Assembly (NCBI GenBank): GCA_003255065.1
Contig: QAOA01005690.1
Location: 51,001 to 115,000 of the forward strand
DNA from: Cercis canadensis
Taxonomy: Eukaryota > Streptophyta > Magnoliopsida > Fabales > Fabaceae
DNA: 64,000 nucleotides
Reading direction: 5' to 3'
Shown here: positions 61,004 to 64,000 of the stretch, one piece after another
Position numbering within the stretch: the stretch's first letter is position 1
Layout of the letters: every line of letters begins with the position of its first letter
Notes under the pieces: model-generated
Databases searched by the model: none
Seen by the model: only the letters and a program-made list of their open reading frames with translations
Told to the model about the DNA's origin: nothing
Program-made: the position numbers and the translations under genes

Positions 61004-62520
61004 GTGCGTGAAGGGTGAAGCTAGGCAGAAGGCAAATATTATACCTTATAAATTTCATGAAAACTCAAACTCAAGCATTATTAATTAGTTAAATGCACTG
61101 CCTGTAATCTATATCCCAGCAAATCAAATAAATTAATCATTGAATTAAGCAGAATAAATAGTTTTTTAAACAATATAATTCCAGCAGATTTATCTTAACC
61201 AAATGACAAGAAAGTTCTCACTAGTGCTTGAAAATTTTAAATTTTCAACTAGCTAGGAGTACTTTTAAAAAAATTTATTGTCAATTAGGATAAATGGCAT
61301 GATTTGAGACATATTCCAAGAGTAATATTTAGCACAACAACCTTTGACAGCTTTAAGTCTAGTATAGTCATGCTTTTTCAACTAGAGGCATATGTTGTAA
61401 TCTGCCATTTATAAATTTTCACGAAGGTAAACAGAAGAAATGAATTGACATATATTGAAGAAGTGACATGCACAAAGGTTGCATTCGATAATTATAAATC
61501 AAAGAGTTGACTAGCTGCTTAATTTCCCTTAATTGCCGTCCATGTAAACAAAGACAGAGGGAAAGCTATCAATATATTAGACAGGCAATTAAGGGAAAGA
61601 TGACCATGTAAACAGGCAATGCTACAAACAAAGAATTGACTAGCTGCTTGATATTGATAACATGGAAGTCCTCACTCAAAAAAATTACCACCTAGTATTA
61701 CTGATCCTAAAACATCTATCACAAGTCTGACAAGCATGAAATCGAAAATTTCCTTCACTTTAAATTTAAAATTTCATATAAAATGGGCTTATTTAAACTA
61801 AGAATATTTTCCTTACCTGATGCAGAGAAGAAATATCGCCCAACTTGTTGATCTGCTCATGCATGTGAAAAGCGTGTGAAGAGCAGAAGGCAAAGATAAT
61901 ACCTTCTCTTGGAAGCCAGAAGACCATTAAAGGGAAACTGGAAGTGAAGCTGAACCATGAGCGTGTAGAACCAGTTATAGAAAAACTCAAGTTAGTCAAT
62001 ACAAAGGAATCCGCCATCCAATTTCCTGCACTTGTAGTAAAGTTATTGAACTATGCATAGTATTTTATTGATTTATTGAGCACTAGCATTTTTTTATTTT
62101 AGTTTCCTATACTCATAGAAGGAAGACTCCACCTGATGCATATGTACACAAAGATATGGACCCGCACTATGAAATGGAATCTTCGAATACATTATTCATT
62201 GCCTAAGAAATTCAATTGAAAATATCTGCTTTCTCTCACTGTCATTGGTTTGCCTTCGCGTACTGCGAACAGGTTTTCTGTTTATTTAATTAAGAGTTAA
62301 ATACTCTTTTTTTTTTTGCTGAATTATTTTTTAAATATTATTTTAATATTTGATTTATTTTTTATATTATTTTATTCTCAATAATAATTTTATTTGTCAA
62401 ATTAATCATTTAAGTGATATTTTTATGCCTCGAATAATTGATTTAGTAGACAAATAGGTGAAAATAATGTCATATCAAGACATTGTATCCATAAATTATA
62501 TTCGCCTCATAGTATTAAAT
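61004..62520. other. 5' flank of unit H
   Basis: Non-coding, matching the 5' flanks of F and G with gradually lower similarity toward the right end. Confidence 0.65.
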
Positions 62521-63528
62521 TACGTAGCCAGTGGAAGGAAAAAAACACCGTCTATTTAAAACAGGTAAAAGCCTTGGCTCATTTCCAAGGAGTTATGAAT
62601 GATTAGATCCATTTAGAAAGAACTCCAGATCGAAGGACTTAAGTCAACTTCCTATGGACAAAGAATATAAAATGTACCTAGTTAGTAGAAAGGTGCAGGA
62701 AGAAGCTAAATAGATAGCAAATTTCCGTTATAGAGAGACAAAAAACGTGACATTTAATAAGATAAATAGATATAGCAAACTTCTAGTCTTATTAACTGTT
62801 TTAGAAAACAATAAATAAATGCCAAGGACTTTATACTGACTTTTTCCTGCTCTTTACAAATAAAACAAAAAAATTCAGTTTCGCACATGCTAACAGTTGA
62901 TATTAATTATATGGTTCAAAATTCATATATATCAGCTTTGCCCAGCTTAATCAATTCCTAAAAAAATAATGAAATGAACATTTAATTGACGAAGCAGGTT
63001 AAAGTAAAAAAAAAAAAATAGGATACCCCTTTCATTATTATTCAATGATTCTTTCTTGGGTTCCTTTAACTTACCCTAAGCAAAAATCTGGGGTTATATG
63101 ACCCCATCTTGTGTGGCCAAATCATTACGATCAATGTCTCCACATGGCACAATGGACGGTGAAGAAATACCAACTTTGAACTTGAATATCCAATTTTATA
63201 TATTTTCTTAAGTCGAACCTCTTAACTATTCAAATTCACACATATAACCCATTTTCATTCATTCTCATCCTTTCTCACTCCCATTCACTCTCTCTTCTCT
63301 GTCTAGCCATCTCACCTTTCCTTCTTCCTTACATAAGTGTAAGACCAGTCTGTCACATAGCCAAAATATGGCAACCAGAGGACCAGTCCGGCACCGGCGA
63401 TGGGAATAACGTCTATTTCGGTGGAACACATCCATCTGTTTGCTACATGTTACCATTTTTTATTTGCCAATAAGTATATATATTTTTTCTCAAGAAAAAG
63501 CATCTCTTCTTCATTGCATAAGACCCAA

Positions 63529-63577
<49 letters not shown>

Positions 63578-63952
63578 NTGGCAGAGATTCTCAAAAGAGA
63601 CAGAGGATTACCCAAAAATAAGGAGACAAAGGATTACCCACACACTAAATCTGAAATTTCAATTCCTCTTTCACGATCTACTCCCTTTCTCCCTACTTTG
63701 GTCTCTCTGTTCCTATTCCTCTTGCTCTAGCTCTGTCGCCATCGTTCTCTTTTTGTTCTTTCTCTGTCTCTCTATTATTTCTCTTATCGTTTCCTTACTC
63801 TTTGTTCTTTTTGTCTATCGTTCTCTTCCTCTCCCACCCTCCGTCCTCTTTGTTTTTTGTGTTTTTATTATTTAATTATGATTTTTTATTAATTGAATCG
63901 GTAAAGGAGATTGAAAAAGTGAGAATAAAATTCAAGAATAGGGGCATCCGCC
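62521..63952. other. Spacer, no gene recognised
   Basis: AT-rich, ending in CT-rich stretches. It contains a poly-T run with N near 63535-63578. No similarity to the TNL units and no coding signal. Confidence 0.55.
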
Positions 63953-64000
63953 ATGGCTCAACAGGAGGAGTTGGCTGTTGAAGAGGAGCGTCCCTTCTAT
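63953..64000 (+). CDS. Possible gene start at window edge
   Basis: ATG in a good plant context (CCATGGCT) opens MAQQEELAVEEERPFY, still open at the end of the window after 16 codons. It is acidic and has no recognisable motif. A CT-rich leader-like region lies upstream. Too short to identify. Confidence 0.3.
   Translation, partial: MAQQEELAVEEERPFY

Larger units (their letters stand above)
55217..62520 (-). repeat. Tandem unit H of the N-like TNL
   Basis: Third copy, without the LTR composite and with the complete 3' end of the gene. The right end is placed near 62520, where similarity to the flanks of F and G fades. Confidence 0.8.

Noticed and set aside
1..64000. Bacterial-type systems, CRISPR arrays, phage or tRNA genes
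   Set aside because: No regular spaced repeats, cloverleaf sequences or polycistronic gene layout are seen; introns and retroelements show plant nuclear DNA.

Overview
This window is nuclear DNA from a flowering plant, most likely a woody eudicot. The evidence is AT-rich intergenic DNA, GT-AG introns, and several TIR-NBS-LRR (TNL) immune receptor genes with the canonical exon order TIR / NB-ARC / linker-LRR / LRR plus C-JID. The protein style reminds me of Citrus TNLs, but that is recollection and not proof. It is a TNL cluster with two unrelated TNL subfamilies, pseudogenes at different stages of decay, and many transposable elements. I saw no tRNA, rRNA, CRISPR or operon-like feature.

Left block (about 1-28 kb). 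An ancestral unit of TNL pairs was duplicated in tandem. Unit 1 (about 1005-11884) holds pseudogene A and gene B. Unit 2 (about 14153-24200) holds the matching part of gene C and pseudogene D. C (1110 codons) is complete. D is a copy of B broken by three frameshifts and a stop. B is open in its readable exons but lacks the start of its NB-ARC exon at a poly-T/N junction, and its TIR has lost the catalytic glutamate. Gene E (1097 codons, minus strand) lies tail-to-tail with D, is related to C, and carries an unusual TIR. A relic of an E-like 3' end also follows B, so the tail-to-tail partner was once present in unit 1 and has been deleted. A 559-bp foldback MITE with a 5-bp target duplication sits upstream of B; the empty site is preserved upstream of D.

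Middle block (about 28-37.6 kb). No intact gene is visible. It contains a copia-type LTR/primer-binding-site remnant, a degenerate repeat patch, and a Mutator-like element (about 30003-32057) carrying pieces of ATP-citrate lyase A and a cofactor-independent phosphoglycerate mutase. Further on are fragments resembling the plastid ribosomal protein L3 leader, a triacylglycerol lipase 2 and a non-TIR NLR LRR.

Right block (about 37.6-62.5 kb). Three tandem units of an N-like TNL lie on the minus strand: pseudogenes F and G and intact gene H (1158 codons, five exons). F and G share a 2.1-kb mosaic LTR-element insertion in intron 2 plus shared stops and frameshifts; each has separately lost its C-terminal exons. 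H has the empty insertion site and appears to use a GC-AG intron. Three N positions (45192-45636, 56029, 60566) are flanked by near-identical sequence and are probably unmerged contig overlaps.

The genes act in one process: TNLs sense pathogen effectors, oligomerise through NB-ARC, and their TIR domains cleave NAD+ to trigger EDS1-dependent immunity. I found no convincing new type of system. The most unusual items are the mosaic head-to-head LTR composite, the gene-fragment-carrying MULE, and the TIR with a substituted catalytic residue.
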